A stretch of DNA of 64,000 bases from Tanypteryx hageni (taxonomy: Eukaryota; Arthropoda; Insecta; Odonata; Petaluridae): positions 73,979,315 to 74,043,314 of the forward strand of contig CM054116.1 in the NCBI GenBank assembly GCA_028673005.1, written 5' to 3'. The notes below the pieces were generated by a model. The model had not been told where the DNA came from, did no database searches, and saw only the letters and a list, made by a program, of their open reading frames with translations. This document shows, in pieces, positions 1 through 13,270 of this stretch (position 1 is its first letter; every line of letters begins with the position of its first letter). A program made the position numbers and the translations under genes.

Positions 1-1869
1 AAAGCAGCTAGAGACTTCGTTTTTTCGCCATTAGATTATGTGTTCTGTCGCGTTGTGCACGTTTACTCTATTTGTCCGTATGTCTGTCTAAAAATATTTT
101 TGAAAAAATCTCTATTGACTGTTGCTTTATTACTTGTTTCGTTATAGTTTTAATCGCGTTTACTGGAAAAAGAAAAATAAATATTTGGGAATTTCGTCGC
201 CTGGCGTCGTAGCACGGTGAAAGTGATGTGTCGAGTTTATCGTCAGATTTAACACGCAGAGGAATTGATTTGAATTCCTGGGTAATCGACGCTCGGTGCT
301 CTTTTATTATCAGCATAATAATGGATTTATATTCGTCCTCGGCGACAAGCCATCACACTTCTTTCACATGTGCGTCATCTCTCTTTGATGGGGCGGCGGC
401 GTCGATGAAGTAACACGTTTAATTGGGACGCGAATAAAAACGAGCTCGCGGGCGGGAATGCATCCGCAAATGCGTTTTCGCGAAAAAGAGGAAACTAAAG
501 CGATGCGGCCCGACACGTTCTTTTTTTTTGTTTCGTTAATACTCGTGTAAACTCTCTTCCATAGACGAGATTCCTTTGGTGGACGCTCACGACTCCGCTT
601 CTTCTTTAAAAAAAAAAATATTATTTGCTTTCGCACGCGTCTCAATCACGTTTTCCTCGCGCCAATCATGCGGATTTCAATTGCCGAGACGTCCTCTTTT
701 GTGTTGCTTTCGTTTCGGCTCCGCCGTCCATTTCTCGTCCTCTCGGAAAACGAATTCCTAGTCTCCGCTTCGATTGATAGCTGCCCCCCACTTGTCTGCT
801 TGCGCTCGATTTCGGCGCAATATTTCAGCGCTCAATATCGAATTTTATTCCGCTCTCCAATAATTATTTTCATTTCCGACGCTAAAAAAAAAAAACGGAA
901 ACATTTCGTCGCTCGCGAATTTGAATTATTTTGCGTTTTCTCTGTCTGTATCTCCGTCCTTTACTTTTTAGCGACGCGTCCTTTTTCATTTTAATGGGTC
1001 TTCTTTTCCCCTTCGAAAATACTCATTTTTTTGTACGCGAGATTATAGAGTTCTCGTTCCTTTTTTTATGTTTCCATCGGATTTTTTCGTCATTCCATTT
1101 CCAATTTGTTTTACGTTTTCATCTCTACGGAGTCGCTGATTAGCCTTCCTCGCCTAATTTAAAAAAAACGAAGACTCATTTTTTTGCGACTCTTCGCCGG
1201 TTTTTATCCCCTGTCCTGAATAACCTTCTGCAGCATTGCGACCCATATAATTGCATCGCAGCGCGTTTTATTTTTTCTCTCGCCAGGTCTTTTTCTTTAG
1301 AAATCCTCATAGACTGAATCGACACATCGGGCGTTTTTTGACCTGCTGTTTGTTTTTCGATTCCTGTTGCAAAATTAAGTTTTGGTAGTGTTTTGTTTTA
1401 CTCTCTCCTCTACCTTATGTGGATGTGTCCAGTTGCTGGGTTTTTGCTATTATCCCGAAGTATAAACTTATTTTTCGATGATAGCTCTATTTTGCATGAT
1501 TACCTTTCGGTTAGAAGTAGTTAGCCTTAGATCTTAGCCAAATTCACAATTCTCACGGTATAAGTAACTCGTCTTTCTTGCATTATAACTAAAACGAGCA
1601 AGGATTTTAGAAATAGAATAGCTTTATTCATTTTTCCGAATTGTTTAGAAATATTTTCACCTTTCACGGGAACACTCGATAATTTCGAACAATTAACACG
1701 AATCATTTCGAGACGGCGTGTTTTTCTAAAGTTGCTATTTCAGTTATCCAAAAATGTCTTTCCTTTATGTATCTTAGTATTTATTAGGGATTCACCATCA
1801 CATTCGTTTATTTATTTATTTTTATTCGATCTCTATTTTTGCTATTATTCATCTGCAATCGGCCTAGTG
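1..1869 (+). other. mib1 intron, T-rich unique DNA
   Basis: No gene seen. T-rich, CpG-containing sequence with short A and T runs. Small open frames on both strands have no recognisable domains. It is assigned to the mib1 intron only because the next host exon on this strand is at 22.3 kb; an upstream exon or nested gene cannot be excluded. Confidence 0.6.
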
Positions 1870-2302
1870 CAGGGATTTTTGTCGGCACGTCACAGAAAAA
1901 ATTGTTAATTGACTGTCTCCATGACATTTTTCCATTTTTGACTCAATACTAAAGACTATATCTAACGAGATTTCAATTGTATGGAATTTCTGGCTAATCA
2001 ACCTCTTGGATTATTATAGCGAGATTGCAATTGTTTTGATGAAATAATAATAATGACCTTTCGTCCGAGAACGAGATGCTTGTTGTTCCATAATTGCCGT
2101 TCGGCCATCAATGATCCTCTTTTTAGATGATAAATTAAATTTTATATATCGTTTTCTGAGCTCTATGAGAATAAATTATCATAATTAAGCTATAAAATTA
2201 TGTATTTTTGGTCGTATTTTAAATTGGCCCATAAGTTAGAAAAGTACAGCTCATTTTGTTTGTAATTTTGGAATGCGAACAAAAAAATGTTCGCCATCCC
2301 TG
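1870..2302. mobile_element. probable old hAT-type non-autonomous element
   Basis: Starts CAGGGATTTTTGTCGG and ends ...CGCCATCCCTG, so the outer 7 bp (CAGGGAT) are inverted-repeat. Flanking 8-mers are gcctagtg (1862-1869) and gcttaata (2303-2310): 5 of 8 match and all three differences are transitions, as expected of a decayed 8-bp hAT target duplication. About 433 bp, AT-rich, no coding capacity. Chance is possible because the inverted repeat is short. Confidence 0.45.
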
Positions 2303-5300
2303 GCTTAATACATCATTGGCATTTCGATGAGCTTTTCCTCTCACTTTTCATCTTCATATTGTTAAACACGCTAAACTACGCACGCGTGGGTTTCTAAATT
2401 TTGTTTCAGCGTACCTTTGAATTTAAATGAAATTTTTTTATTGGCACGCCTTTTTATTTCCAGGAATTTTAGTGTTAGTTATATGTAGTGACAGTAGACC
2501 AAGTAATTCAATTTGGTCTTCTTTTTACACTCGCGAATGTGCTAATTTTAACGTTCGTTTAATCTTCGAAAGATGTGTAAATGTGATAGGTTTCAGAGAG
2601 GGGGGTTACACGTCCAAAAAAATAGCACTCGGTGCCGTTTCCTCTTCAATCCTCACTCCTTTTACCTTAATCAAATTTGGCTATCGATCGGGTGGGAAGG
2701 GTAATCCGCCAACCCGTACCGTAAGCGAACGATAGCGTTCTCGCGATATTTTTCTTATCGTGTATTTTCGCTGCAGTAACAGTTAGTTAAGCCGTGTTTT
2801 CCGTAGGAACGCGAATAAAAAAGAGGATAGAGCCGTTAATTCAGCTTTTAAGTCGGAATAAAGTGGAGGATCCTGAAACGCCTCTCGAAACAAAAGCAAC
2901 ATCTTTTTGTATCCTCCTCGGAGGCCATTCATTCTCTCTCTCTCTCTCGCCGTCCTTCCTTTCCCCTCATCCCTTCTCCGCCACTATTTCCTGCCATTCT
3001 TCTTGATGTACCTACTACCACCAACTGATCAGACTAATGCTTTCTCTTCACCTGCTTTTCCTCTCCTTCCTTAACCCTCTCCAAGAGCGGCCGTTACCTC
3101 ATTGTCCCGCTTCTCCCCTTGCCGCCTCCCATCCCTCGTCACCTCCTTTCGCTCGCCACTTACCGAATGCCCCCTGCCTCTTTTCGACCCTCCTCCGCTT
3201 CTCCTTCCTCCCCGTATCTTCATACGTCACCGACCGTTCCTCTCGCAACTGAGCCTCTTTCTCTAATTCAGTCAGGAGGAGAAAATACCGCGGGACATGA
3301 GCGTCCTTGTGGGTGATATCGTTCCGATTGAGTGTTGATCCTCTGCGCCGCTCGCACGTGGAGTGGCACTGTCTTCCGCTTTCTCGGTTCTCGGCCTTGT
3401 TAGCTCACCGTTCCGAATCGCCAAAGAGCGATTCGACGAGCTGGGGTTGGGGAGGGGGTGAAGATGTGTGTACGGAGTGTGCGGTAGTTTATTTCCGCTA
3501 GATCCTCGAGACCGCAGATGCCATCACGTCTCTCGGATGATGTCGAGTCCCAGTAAAGCGGGTTTCAAAAAATATTGTCGTTTTTCTGTTTATTTATTTA
3601 TTTTTCCTGTTCGTTTCGACGTCGGGGACACGAATTTACCCTTTTTGTTTACGGAGAAACGTAATTAGATTAGGTTGCCATGTGGCGGTCGCGTAAAATC
3701 TCTTTCGCAAGATTAGCAGAGTAGCATCACACGCAAATTTGTCGGAGTTTCCAAATGGTGAGAAATTTCCGGTTCGTCTTTGTTTAGGGCTTCGAGTGGG
3801 AGAAGAGGACTTTATTCTTCGCTCTCGCCGGAAACACTACGCCCATTTCGCTGCAATCGGCTGTCCTCGCATCACCGCTCGGCGACGTTTTAAGGCCCGC
3901 GAACTCAGGGTTTATCCCCGGTCCGTCCAAATAATAATGATAACCTGAGTTTATGGAGTGCGAACGTCATGAATTTATGGTAATGATTCCCGGTTAGGTT
4001 GTAGTAATGCGAGGGTGCGAGAGGAGAGTGAATTGGATTCCGACGTCGTTTTACGCTACGGGCCGATGTGGGGAGAGGGTAGGAGTAATTCCCGAGGATG
4101 CTCGACCTATCAACTCCCTCTCTTCCTCCATACTCGATCTCCTTTCTCCTCCTCCCATCCCAGCGTTGCCGCCGCCGTCGTCTCCGCGAACTCCCCGACC
4201 ACACAAGTTATCTTAGTCCGGGCGCGGCTGACTATCCTCCGCCCCTCTCTGTTGTACACACACACACACACACGGGATCGTGAAAACAATCGCGAGAGGA
4301 TCTTGGGGAGGTGGTGTGTCGGATGGAGATTAGGGGAGGAGAGGAGGGACGGAGCAAGCAGGCCGGATGAATGCGGAGCAGTCGTAGACGCTGGTATAAT
4401 CTGCATGTACACGATTTTCTTTCTTCTTTTTCGAACGAGGAGGGATGTCTGCACATCTGTGAGCTTCATTCTTCCTTCTCTCCCTTCCGGCTCTTCGCTA
4501 TCTCCCCCCCTCTCTCTTTCTTCCTCCTCGCAGTCTGTGTGTTCGTTGTCCGTCGATAAGGTTGCCGAGAGTCTTCGTTTGCTATATTCCTCTTCCTCCT
4601 CCCATCCTCTTTATTGCTGAGATTTAAACAACGGTACTTTCTCTTCGGCTTTCGTTCTTTGTGGTATCGTTTTTACTTTTAAGGGTATGTTTTCTGTTTT
4701 GCGGTGCTGTAGAATTTGAAAATTTTGTTCCGGTTTTAACTAATTATCGTTTTCTTATTCGATTATTGAGTGGTATGTAAATAATAACGTATTATTCCGC
4801 GGTTGTTTGATTTCTTATCATTTCTTGTAATTATTTTGTGTATCTTGAAGGTGCCATTTTTGACAAGAAGATTCAAATTTTCTTGTAATTTAATTTTTTT
4901 TCAAAATACCTTCAGAAAGTCATCATTTTTTTGCACGCACCATTTCCTTTTCCGTGATATTAGGTCTATCGATATTATGTTCTAATATCGATTATCTTGG
5001 CATATATAAATTCTGCACTGAGGAAATTTTGTGGAATTTTTAAAGCATCATTTCTGAATGATATGGGCGTGCATAATTGTTTGAAGAGTTTCGAGAACCA
5101 CGTTATATTCAGAGATTAGCTGATTACTGATTAATTACCGAGTTAATTTTTCTCTCCTTTATATCCTATAAATATTTGAGTGTGTGTATGTATTTACACC
5201 GTTGAAGCTATCGAATTCAAAAGTTTCATGGGCCATCCTATGGACCTAAGGAAAAACTTGGTCTAGGTTTGCAGACCGTGGGGTCTCTTTTACCCCATGG

Positions 5301-6194
5301 GGTCAACGAAATACTATTTCCATAAGAATGCATGGAAAATGTTGCGGAGAAACCCCAAAATGTCATGAAGCCCTTCACTGATGTGGATATAAATATACCT
5401 ACATAAATATTATCTTACTATCACGGGGAATGGCTTATTTTATGCACGAAAGGCTGAATATTTTAATTCTGTTCATGTTTTGTCATATTACATGTTAAAT
5501 CGCTCGAAATTATCCTTTAAGCGAAAAATTTATTAACATTTTCCAGGCGGCAACAAAGCTAAATTTCTTAATTGCTGCCCTCTTCAAAGAGAGATTGCCA
5601 CGTAAAGATTAATGCAAGGAAAATCTACGCCGTGGCGCGCCGTAGAGGAAGGATACCCAACGCCAAGATAAAGGGTACAAATGGATTCATGCCTAAATAT
5701 AGTCTAATACTTTTCAAGTGAGTCAAATGATTTTTAAGGAATATTAGAAAATTGTTATCTTTTACCGTAACAATGAAAGATTTATCGCAACATAAATCGA
5801 TACATTTACTTACATTTGTTCGTTAACCAAGATGTTGTTTATTGTTTACATTTTGGCTAATAATATTGACATAATCCACATTAATTTATTGCTGCATCTA
5901 TCCATGTGAATATTAAGTAAGACGCTAATGCGCCATTCTATTAATGATAAAACTTTACAATACAATACATAAAATAGTAAATGTTAATGCAAACATCGCT
6001 TGCGTAATTAAGGAATGGGGAACATTTGGTAAACTTGCGGTACCCAACAGCGAAAGTAAGTAAATTTCAAAATGTTTTGTATTAGTTTTATTGTAATATG
6101 GCATCAAAAGTGATTTATCAATAAAAATAATAAATATCGTTTGCTACTTAAAAGAAAACTCTTTCCCGAGCGAAGACGGGCGCTTCAGTTAGTA

Positions 6195-6197
<3 letters not shown>
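2303..6197 (+). other. mib1 intron: unique DNA with two C/T-rich tracts
   Basis: No gene seen. C/T-rich tracts lie at about 2930-3240 and 4100-4620; the second contains a short (AC)n run at 4255-4274. The 4640-6180 stretch is AT-rich. A small GC-rich palindrome (gtggggtctcttttaccccat, near 5278-5300) stands out and resembles subterminal sequence of some piggyBac-type MITEs, but no ends were found. The 201-aa open frame at 4015-4620 is low-complexity Ser/Pro/Arg read-through. Confidence 0.6.
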
Positions 6198-6259
<62 letters not shown>

Positions 6260-6300
6260 CACCTATATATACACACACATACACATTTAAATGGTGTGTA
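6198..6300. repeat. (TA)n microsatellite with AC-rich tail
   Basis: Uninterrupted TA dinucleotides from about 6198 to 6253, followed by imperfect ACAC/TATA sequence to about 6290. First of several TA tracts in the window; the others border mobile-element-like sequence, this one has no recognisable neighbour. Confidence 0.95.
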
Positions 6301-9300
6301 AATCCCTTCGCTTATTTCTTATTTTCTTCCTCACTCGGTAACTCACAAATAAATACCTCCATCCAAGCTCAGCTTCTCTTCCCTCCCTTCCTTCACCTTT
6401 TCTCTTCCTCAGCTTGGTGATTGCATTTCTTAATCTCTTCTCGGACGTAATTCATCGTATCTTGAAATCGCCCTCTCTCTTCTACTTTACCATACCCTTC
6501 CGACTATTAAACCTATCGCCTTCTCTCTTTTTATTTCCTCTCCAACCCCCTATCCCTCTCCCTTCCTTTTACATTCCCCCTTCCCCTCTCCACCAGCATC
6601 CCTACTCCCTCTTCAAGCAGCGCAGCGCTCCTGGTGCCCTGCCGGCGCGGCGTCTCCTTAAAAAGAAGTAGGGGATCTGTTGATTTACACGGCATCCGAA
6701 AAGGCTCGTTTAAACCCCTCACCCATTCGGCCCGTCTCCTCCCCCTGGCCGTCTATTCCCTTCCCGACCCACCTCTCCCCCTCCCACACTCCTCCCGTCC
6801 TTCTAACTTCCCCCGGGGAAGAAATTTTCTCCCTTGCACCCCGCCCTCCTCCTCTCCTCCCCGTATCTCCTTCACTCACTCGGCGCTTATTCCCCACTTA
6901 GCCTCTTGCCCTCTGTTGCCTCCTTTTACGCCACTCTATCCCCCGCCGTCCCTCTCCCGTTCCCTCACCTTCGCTCTTCTCTTCCTCCCGAAACCTCCTC
7001 CGTGTCGTACCTTCTTCATCTTCGTACCCTTCCCCGCCCTGTCCTCCGTGTGCTGCGCAACCTCGTTCCGGCGCTTCCTTCTGCCGGCTTTGCCCATAGC
7101 TCTTGCCTAAGCATGCCTCGTTACACGAAATATTACTCCCCCACTTGCCCTTAATTAAACAATGGTGAATCATGATACGTATCAAAACCTTCCCCCCCTC
7201 CTCGCTTTCTCCACATCTTCTCCGCCTCATCCTTTCCTCGCCTTCCATATCTCTCTCCCTTTGCTTCTATTCTTCCCGTCTCCTCTAAAGTTTTCCTCTT
7301 ATCCTTCTCGCTCCCTCGCGGTATCCTCCCTCCTTAACTCCGTCTCTCTTGCTACGGGATGAACCCCTATCCCATTTCCTTATGGTTTTCCCGCGTTTTT
7401 TATTTAGCAATCAGCGTTTTTTCACAGATCTCCTCTCTTTTTTAATATAATTCAGAGTCGGTCCTTTTCTTTTTAATTCTTTTTTTTTGCTCCTCTCTTC
7501 TTTTGCTCTTTAGTCGCAGTCTTTGGTGGAGGGGGTGGGAGGTGCGGAGGAGGGAGGATGGATTCGCGGCGGCGGCGCATAACGGTCTTTTTCCGCTAAT
7601 TTTCATTTGCCGCACCGTGCAGCTCGTTGCGTTCGCTGCTGCTCGCCGATGCTCAAAAAATTAGCTTTATTTTATATAATGCGAGTTAATTCGGCTGGTC
7701 GTTTTTATTTCGTTCCTTAGTGTCGTTTTTTTTATTCGTGCCGCGTTTTCCCCCCCACTCTTCTCGTGTCCGGTTAGCCGTGGATCGTTATCAATTGGCC
7801 GGCGCTGCTCGCGAGGAAAATTTCCCATCCCCGAACCACGATCGTTTCTTGGAAAGTTTTTTTTTCTCCTCTTCGAGTGTTTTATGAAAAAGCCCACCTA
7901 TTTTTATCGCCTAGTTAGCGCGTCGCTCAAACGAAGGATTTTCATTATTGGCTTTTGGAATATCTTCTCGCTTTTATCCCCTCCGTTCTTGAAAGGGTTT
8001 TTTTCTTTTAAATCTCGCATCTTCTCGTCTAATTTTCGAGATTATTTTTTGTTGGGTCTGGCGGGAATCTTGTTTATTAAATTCTTCGCGTTTGAAATCG
8101 CGCGCTCCCGATCTCTTACGTTTTTGTCCGATTGATACTTTTTTCATTTGTAGTTTCCTCTGTCTGTTCTGCGTGGGCGTCATTACTCGGTTTGAATGCG
8201 AATGAGGAATGGTTTTTGTTTTAGCTTTTCTACAGTGTTTCGGCATCCTTTCTAGTGCCACCTATTGACTTAACGCTGTCGATTTATGTCTAGCAAAACC
8301 TTCTCTCTCTAATTTTGATTTTAACTTTTGAATTTAAATGGAAAACAATTTCTTGCTCCTAGCGGGGCTAATTGACTTTCTTTTCTTCAACGAGTAAGTT
8401 AGCGTTAAGAAGACGTTGACCGAGTAAAAAATCTGTAATGACTTTTGGAGGAGTTTCTTGTTACAGAATTATTACAGACTTGTTTTATTCACTTCCTCTA
8501 GGTATATAGTACAGAAGCGACTAAGTGAATTACTACATGAATAATAGTAAAGGCGCTTTTAGGAATTTGTATAGTTAAGTATGGGCAATTGTCCCGTCAT
8601 TACGTTATATCTATTTGCCTTTAGAAGCTATGAAGTAAGGTTTGTTTTTATGTTAAATTGCCATTACGAAATCAACTTTATAGTATGAAATATATCAATT
8701 ATTGTGGTTGCATTTCTTATTCCGTTCCTTAAATTTGATTTGGTGAAACATTTTTACCGCTGTTGTTTTTTTCTAGGTTGATCTTGTAACTAACATTCTG
8801 TTTAAAACTGTTCTCTCACGCAGAAGTTTCAACAACATTCGCGTCATAGTAATAGGGCATTGGAGCGTTCTATTTTCCAGTAACAAGAATGAACCCTTTT
8901 CTTTCTAGTGTCATCCATACTTATGAAAGGCTTCCAATATTCATTATTCTCCTATTTTCCTTTATAACGAAACAGTCGTCGGCTTTGCACATTATTCCTC
9001 TGCGTCAATTTCGAGCCGATTAAATGCTCTCTGAATAATTTATTTAATTATCGCCAATAACCCTGAAATTCCAGACTTAAGCTCAACATCGCTTTCAATT
9101 TTCCTCCATTCTCCTTTGTTTTCCCTCGCGCCATTAAGATTCGTTCTGATGCTTCTCGCTTTGGCGTTCCTCGTATTCCTTCCTCGCGACACATTCCCAC
9201 GCAGAGCCTTCTACTGTTTGGCGCCTTGATGCCCGCAGTGAGGCGAATCCACCTCGTTTCGAGATATCCTCCTCGTGAGTAACAGCCCTCTAATATCGCC

Positions 9301-12160
9301 GGGAGGAATATCGAAGCTCCCCCCGCATTTATCGACTTTCTTTCTTCTGCCTGGTCCTATTTTCGGCGAAGGGGGGAGATATGAGGGCAGGAAGCATCTG
9401 TGTGTGTACCGTTTGATTAGAGCAGCCCTCCTACCAAAGTTTTGTACTTCGGTGGAGGAATCATAAATTCTTCCTTCCTCAATGTTTAATTACGCTTCCT
9501 CGAAAGCAGAAATCTGATGAATGCTTCACGGCATCTTTTTTTACACCTTCCTCAATCTCTCTCTCTCCATCTTTTGGCCTTCGTTTTAGAGTGGGATGTC
9601 CAACTTTTGCTCCATCGCGCTTCAGAAGTTTCAAGGAATTCATTAAAAGGGTTTAGGGCAATTTTTATTTTTACATAAGACGGCGAGAAAGATGGATGCG
9701 GCAAAAGAAGGTTTTATATATTTTTTTAATGGTGAGAGCTTGCGATGATCATATTGGTTCCGATCCGTAGGATTCTTCTTTTCACGGTTTATCAGTTTAA
9801 TTGGTATGGCTAACTTGTGGCGTAAAGCTTCTTATTTTTATTTTATATTTAATCTGAAGGCCAGCCCGTGGGCTATTTCTGGAAACGCAAATTCGTAATT
9901 TCTCAGTAATTCAATAGTATTTTTATATCTCGGAACATGACATCATGCTTTTTTTCGATTACTTGACGGAAAGTATTCCTGGCGTGTATTTCATACATGA
10001 ATATTATACACGTTTATATTATTCACGTCTATTTTTTTCCAACACGTTTAACGTATTTCTGGCGTTTTTCCAGTGTACCCATAAGCGGTTCGAATCGCCC
10101 ACGTCCCGCACTTTATAAATATTCTCACGCAAAGCCCCCGAGAGACACAACTTTTGACTTTTTCCTCCCTTTTCTAACTACTTAAAGCGGTCCCCCATTC
10201 CTGAAAACGTTTTAATGCGTACGCAGTTTCTCCCTCTCCCACGTACTTTCTTCCCACTCCGCGTTTAATACCGTGCCCGACTTTATTATTCTTTTCATCG
10301 TGTTTTCAGAATGTCTCGACTATGCGGGTCGTTGCGTCGTCGCTCTTTTCTTATGCGCGAGGTAGAGAGAGAGAGGGAGAGAGAAGAGAGAGAGAGGGAG
10401 ATACGCGGATAGCTATTATACTCTTAGGCGAGTCCGTAGATATTCGTTTCGCCGCAATTCAGCGCGAGAGGGAGGGAGGCGCGGGTGGAGTTAGTGGCCC
10501 ATTCCATATTTCATGGACTTTCGAGGCGCTGTTATTTAGGGATCTCTGTAGCGGATCATTGTTGGAGGGTTGGTGGTGGGGGAGAGGGGAGAGAAGTGGC
10601 GCTGTTGGGTGGGATGATGAAAAAGGAATGAGCTATGCGTTAGGGTTTGGCTCCGTTGTCGCGTATTGAAAGGAATGTGCCGTGTGGCCTGGGAAGAGAT
10701 GTAAGAGTAGGGGGTAAGGAGATGGGTGAAAGAGGGTGGTGGGAGGATTTTGGAGGTGCTGGAGGTTAGGAGAGAGGGAGGAGGGACAAGAACCCCTTTC
10801 GCCGCGGAGTTCAAGTCGTCCTTCGGGGATTTATCGTAAACTTTGACTCTGGGAATGGGATTTTCGTACTTTTTCTCCCGGAGTAAGAAAAATGTCGGAA
10901 AGTTCTTTTTTTCTCGCGTTGCGTAATTTTATCATTTCCGTCGTAAGTTTTGACGACGATGCGATTCCCGTTGTGACTTAGTTTGGTCTGCTCGGTTCCT
11001 CCCTCCTCCCCCCCCCTTCCCTCCCTCCTCCCCCCCTTCCCTCCCTCTCCCTGGGAAAAACGAGTGGTCGCTTTTGTCGAGAAAATCGTTCTATTTTATT
11101 TTATTTACCTCTTCCTCTCTCTTTCTCTCTCTCTCTCTCTCTACTTTTTCGAAATTTTATCGCTAAGCTTTTAAGCATTACATTTTCACCAAAGGGCTCC
11201 TCTTCTCTTTTGATTCATTTCGGTACCTAGTTATGGAAAAGTTTCGGCGGAATTTATGGCGCCCGTGATAACGGAACCGACTCCTTTTTGCCATCCCTTC
11301 GTCTGGTTTGTAAGGGATATGGCGTCTTCTTGGCTTCGGGATTACGGCACGATTGATGGAAGAAGATTTTTTCCCTTGTTCGATGTGTATTGGAGAAGTA
11401 ATAATGCTCATCGTGTCCCGTCGTCGAGATATTACTAACAATAAGATAAGGAATCTGGCTCGTTAAGATCTATCCCTTTATGACTGCGAAGACGAAACAG
11501 CTCGTGAAGTTCGCTGCGTGTGACATGGGGAGAGGGGTGGGGGAATGATCTGCAAAATGCGTCCAAGTTGTTTTCGTAACATATTTTTTCGAGAGCAACA
11601 GATTCCCAAGGTTGAGTTGAAAAAAACAAGGTGATTTCTCACGCGATTTATACCTTGGCGGCATCTACGCATTCGACAGATTGGTCGTTAATTTCTTCGA
11701 GAGATTAAGGACTAGGAAAGTTATAAGCACATTAATACTCCGGGAATGTGATTTTTTACGCACAAGAATACTTTTGGTAATGTTTTAGCCTTCAAATCCA
11801 TTTTATGAAATCCACGGGAATATTTTATTGGATTATCCTTTGTATCGCCATTCCTGCCAGACATGTCGGATTATCGTTTTCAGTACTTTCGAAGCACTTG
11901 AACTGACAGTATTCGTATCCTTCAAGAGATGCCTATTTATTCTTATTGTAAAACATTTTCATCGAATTGAGCGCAAAATTTTTGTTCTGTTTATCCGGAA
12001 CTTCAAACGTACAGGAACGCGAGAATACTCGGGATCCTTTTCTATTTATCCATTCATTGGGGTAATACCGTCCCTTAAAAGTGTGGTGGATAGTCTGAAT
12101 GAGATATCGTGCCTTGACCAATCTCGATGAGAATAGTTGAATAATTTCTGTGTTGTGAAT
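6301..12160 (+). other. mib1 intron: C/T-rich block, AT-rich DNA, GA and CT microsatellites
   Basis: No gene seen. 6360-7350 is strongly C/T-rich and gives Pro/Ser/Leu-rich pseudo-ORFs. 7380-10300 is unique AT- and CpG-containing DNA. (GA)n lies at about 10364-10402 inside a purine-rich zone (10340-10800). C-rich and (CT)n sequence lies at 10990-11142. No splice-bracketed conserved peptide was noticed. Confidence 0.6.
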
Positions 12161-12169
12161 TGTGACATT

Positions 12170-12270
12170 CTGGCCTAGTTTACAACACTTCTGGAAAGCA
12201 GAGGGAAAATTCTGCCTTGGCCGGGAATAGAATCCGCGAGGTTATTCTATTATTGAAATACTGCGGTAGG
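12170..12270 (-). mobile_element. tRNA-like SINE fragment (minus orientation)
   Basis: On the - strand this reads ...GATTCTATTCCCGG then CCAAGGCAGAATTTTCCCT. That is a B-box-like segment followed by a body also present in the plus-oriented copy about 170 bp downstream (TTCGATTCTCGATCAAG, then ACAGAATATTTTCCCT). Two inverted copies with the same post-B-box body support a tRNA-derived SINE family. Ends are approximate; the A box is weak. Confidence 0.5.
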
Positions 12271-12399
12271 TATCCTCCTGTTTCAGTATAGGGTAAATTC
12301 TCTCGTGGAGGCTGGGCTAGCAATGTTAGTACCAACCTTCCCCGACAGATGTTCTCCATGAGGTACGCCCAAAGAAATGCCAGTTACATCCCAAAAGTC

Positions 12400-13010
12400 G
12401 GCTGAGGATTTAATCGCAACAATTGGAATACCCTGGTTCGATTCTCGATCAAGACAGAATATTTTCCCTACTTTTCTGAAATACTTGTGCTCCAGTCAGC
12501 GCCGTAACTAGCTATTTTAGCACCCGGGGCAAACTACCAAATATGCGCCCCCTCCATAGAAAATTCTCTAATACCAATATTTTTTACTATATGGATTTTG
12601 GCTGAACAATCAATAAATAAAAATGAACTATAAATGATATAATTTCTCACTATAAATGTACATAATTTAAATACATAATTATAAATATAATTACATACAT
12701 ATATAATTTAAATACAAAAAGTATAAATATTTTAATATTGAAGAGTTATACTACGTGATTTTAATGCAGCAAACTCAACAATAGCATCATCTAAATATTT
12801 AGTTTCTGCTATGCGTAATGTCTGGATCAAGTATAGTGTTGAAATCGTCCCTGTCCTTGTGCCGTGCAACCTCGCACAACTTGCAACCTCAATAATTTTT
12901 AGTTGCGCCCGGGGCAGATGCCCCGCCCTAGTTACGGCACTGGCTCCAGTATATGCCTGCATCCATAAAATTTAAAATCAATACTTTCTATTGTGTTGAA
13001 AATTACCGTC
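12400..13010 (+). mobile_element. tRNA-like SINE copy interrupted by a hAT MITE
   Basis: The B-box-like segment GGTTCGATTCTCG lies near 12432-12444, followed by the body shared with the minus copy at 12170-12270. The 3' portion is split: the sequence up to ...gctccagt at 12496 resumes after the MITE at 12943, so the SINE predates the hAT insertion. Non-coding; boundaries approximate. Confidence 0.5.
12497..12942. mobile_element. hAT-superfamily MITE with perfect 8-bp TSD
   Basis: Begins CAGCGCCGTAACTAG and ends CTAGTTACGGCACTG; the ends are inverted repeats with one mismatch in 15. Both sides are flanked by the identical 8-mer gctccagt (12489-12496 and 12943-12950). An 8-bp duplication plus CAG...CTG ends is diagnostic of hAT transposition. 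The 446-bp element has no coding capacity, an AT-rich core, and GC-rich subterminal sequence on both sides (acccggggc / gcccggggc). It needed a transposase supplied in trans. Confidence 0.92.
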
Positions 13011-13036
13011 TCTCTTTTTCAACATTATCATATTGC

Positions 13037-13075
13037 CGTAGTGCTCAACCTTTTTTAGGCTGGTTTCCAAAGGAA
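13037..13075 (+). mobile_element. possible hAT/Charlie-like terminal remnant
   Basis: Sequence gtagtgctcaacctttttt followed by aggctggtttccaaag resembles the CAGTGGTTCTCAACC terminus common to many hAT elements. No matching opposite end or target duplication was found nearby, so this is at most a solo end. Confidence 0.25.
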
Positions 13076-13189
13076 GCATAGCCTTATGAAATGGTCGTGT
13101 CTGTGTGTGTGTGTGGCCATCACTAACAACTTTTGTATCAGTGGACCGATTTTCATGAAACTTAGTATGAGGCTCATGCTTTCCGGGCC

Positions 13190-13270
13190 CACCTCCGGGC
13201 TATATTGTATTTGGCGAAGATTGAAGTCCCGGGTTCGATTCCAGGAACGTTTTTTCCCATTTGTTTTACA
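13190..13270 (+). mobile_element. tRNA-like SINE-type B-box remnant
   Basis: Contains tcccgggttcgattccagg (about 13226-13245), a near-consensus RNA polymerase III B box of the GGTTCGANTCC type. Translated antisense it gives the PGIEPGTS peptide familiar from many SINE-derived false ORFs. The upstream A box is not clear, so this is a fragment or a diverged SINE. Confidence 0.4.

Noticed and set aside
4015..4620. 201-aa open frame on the + strand
   Set aside because: Compositional read-through including an (AC)n microsatellite; no conserved motif or splice context.
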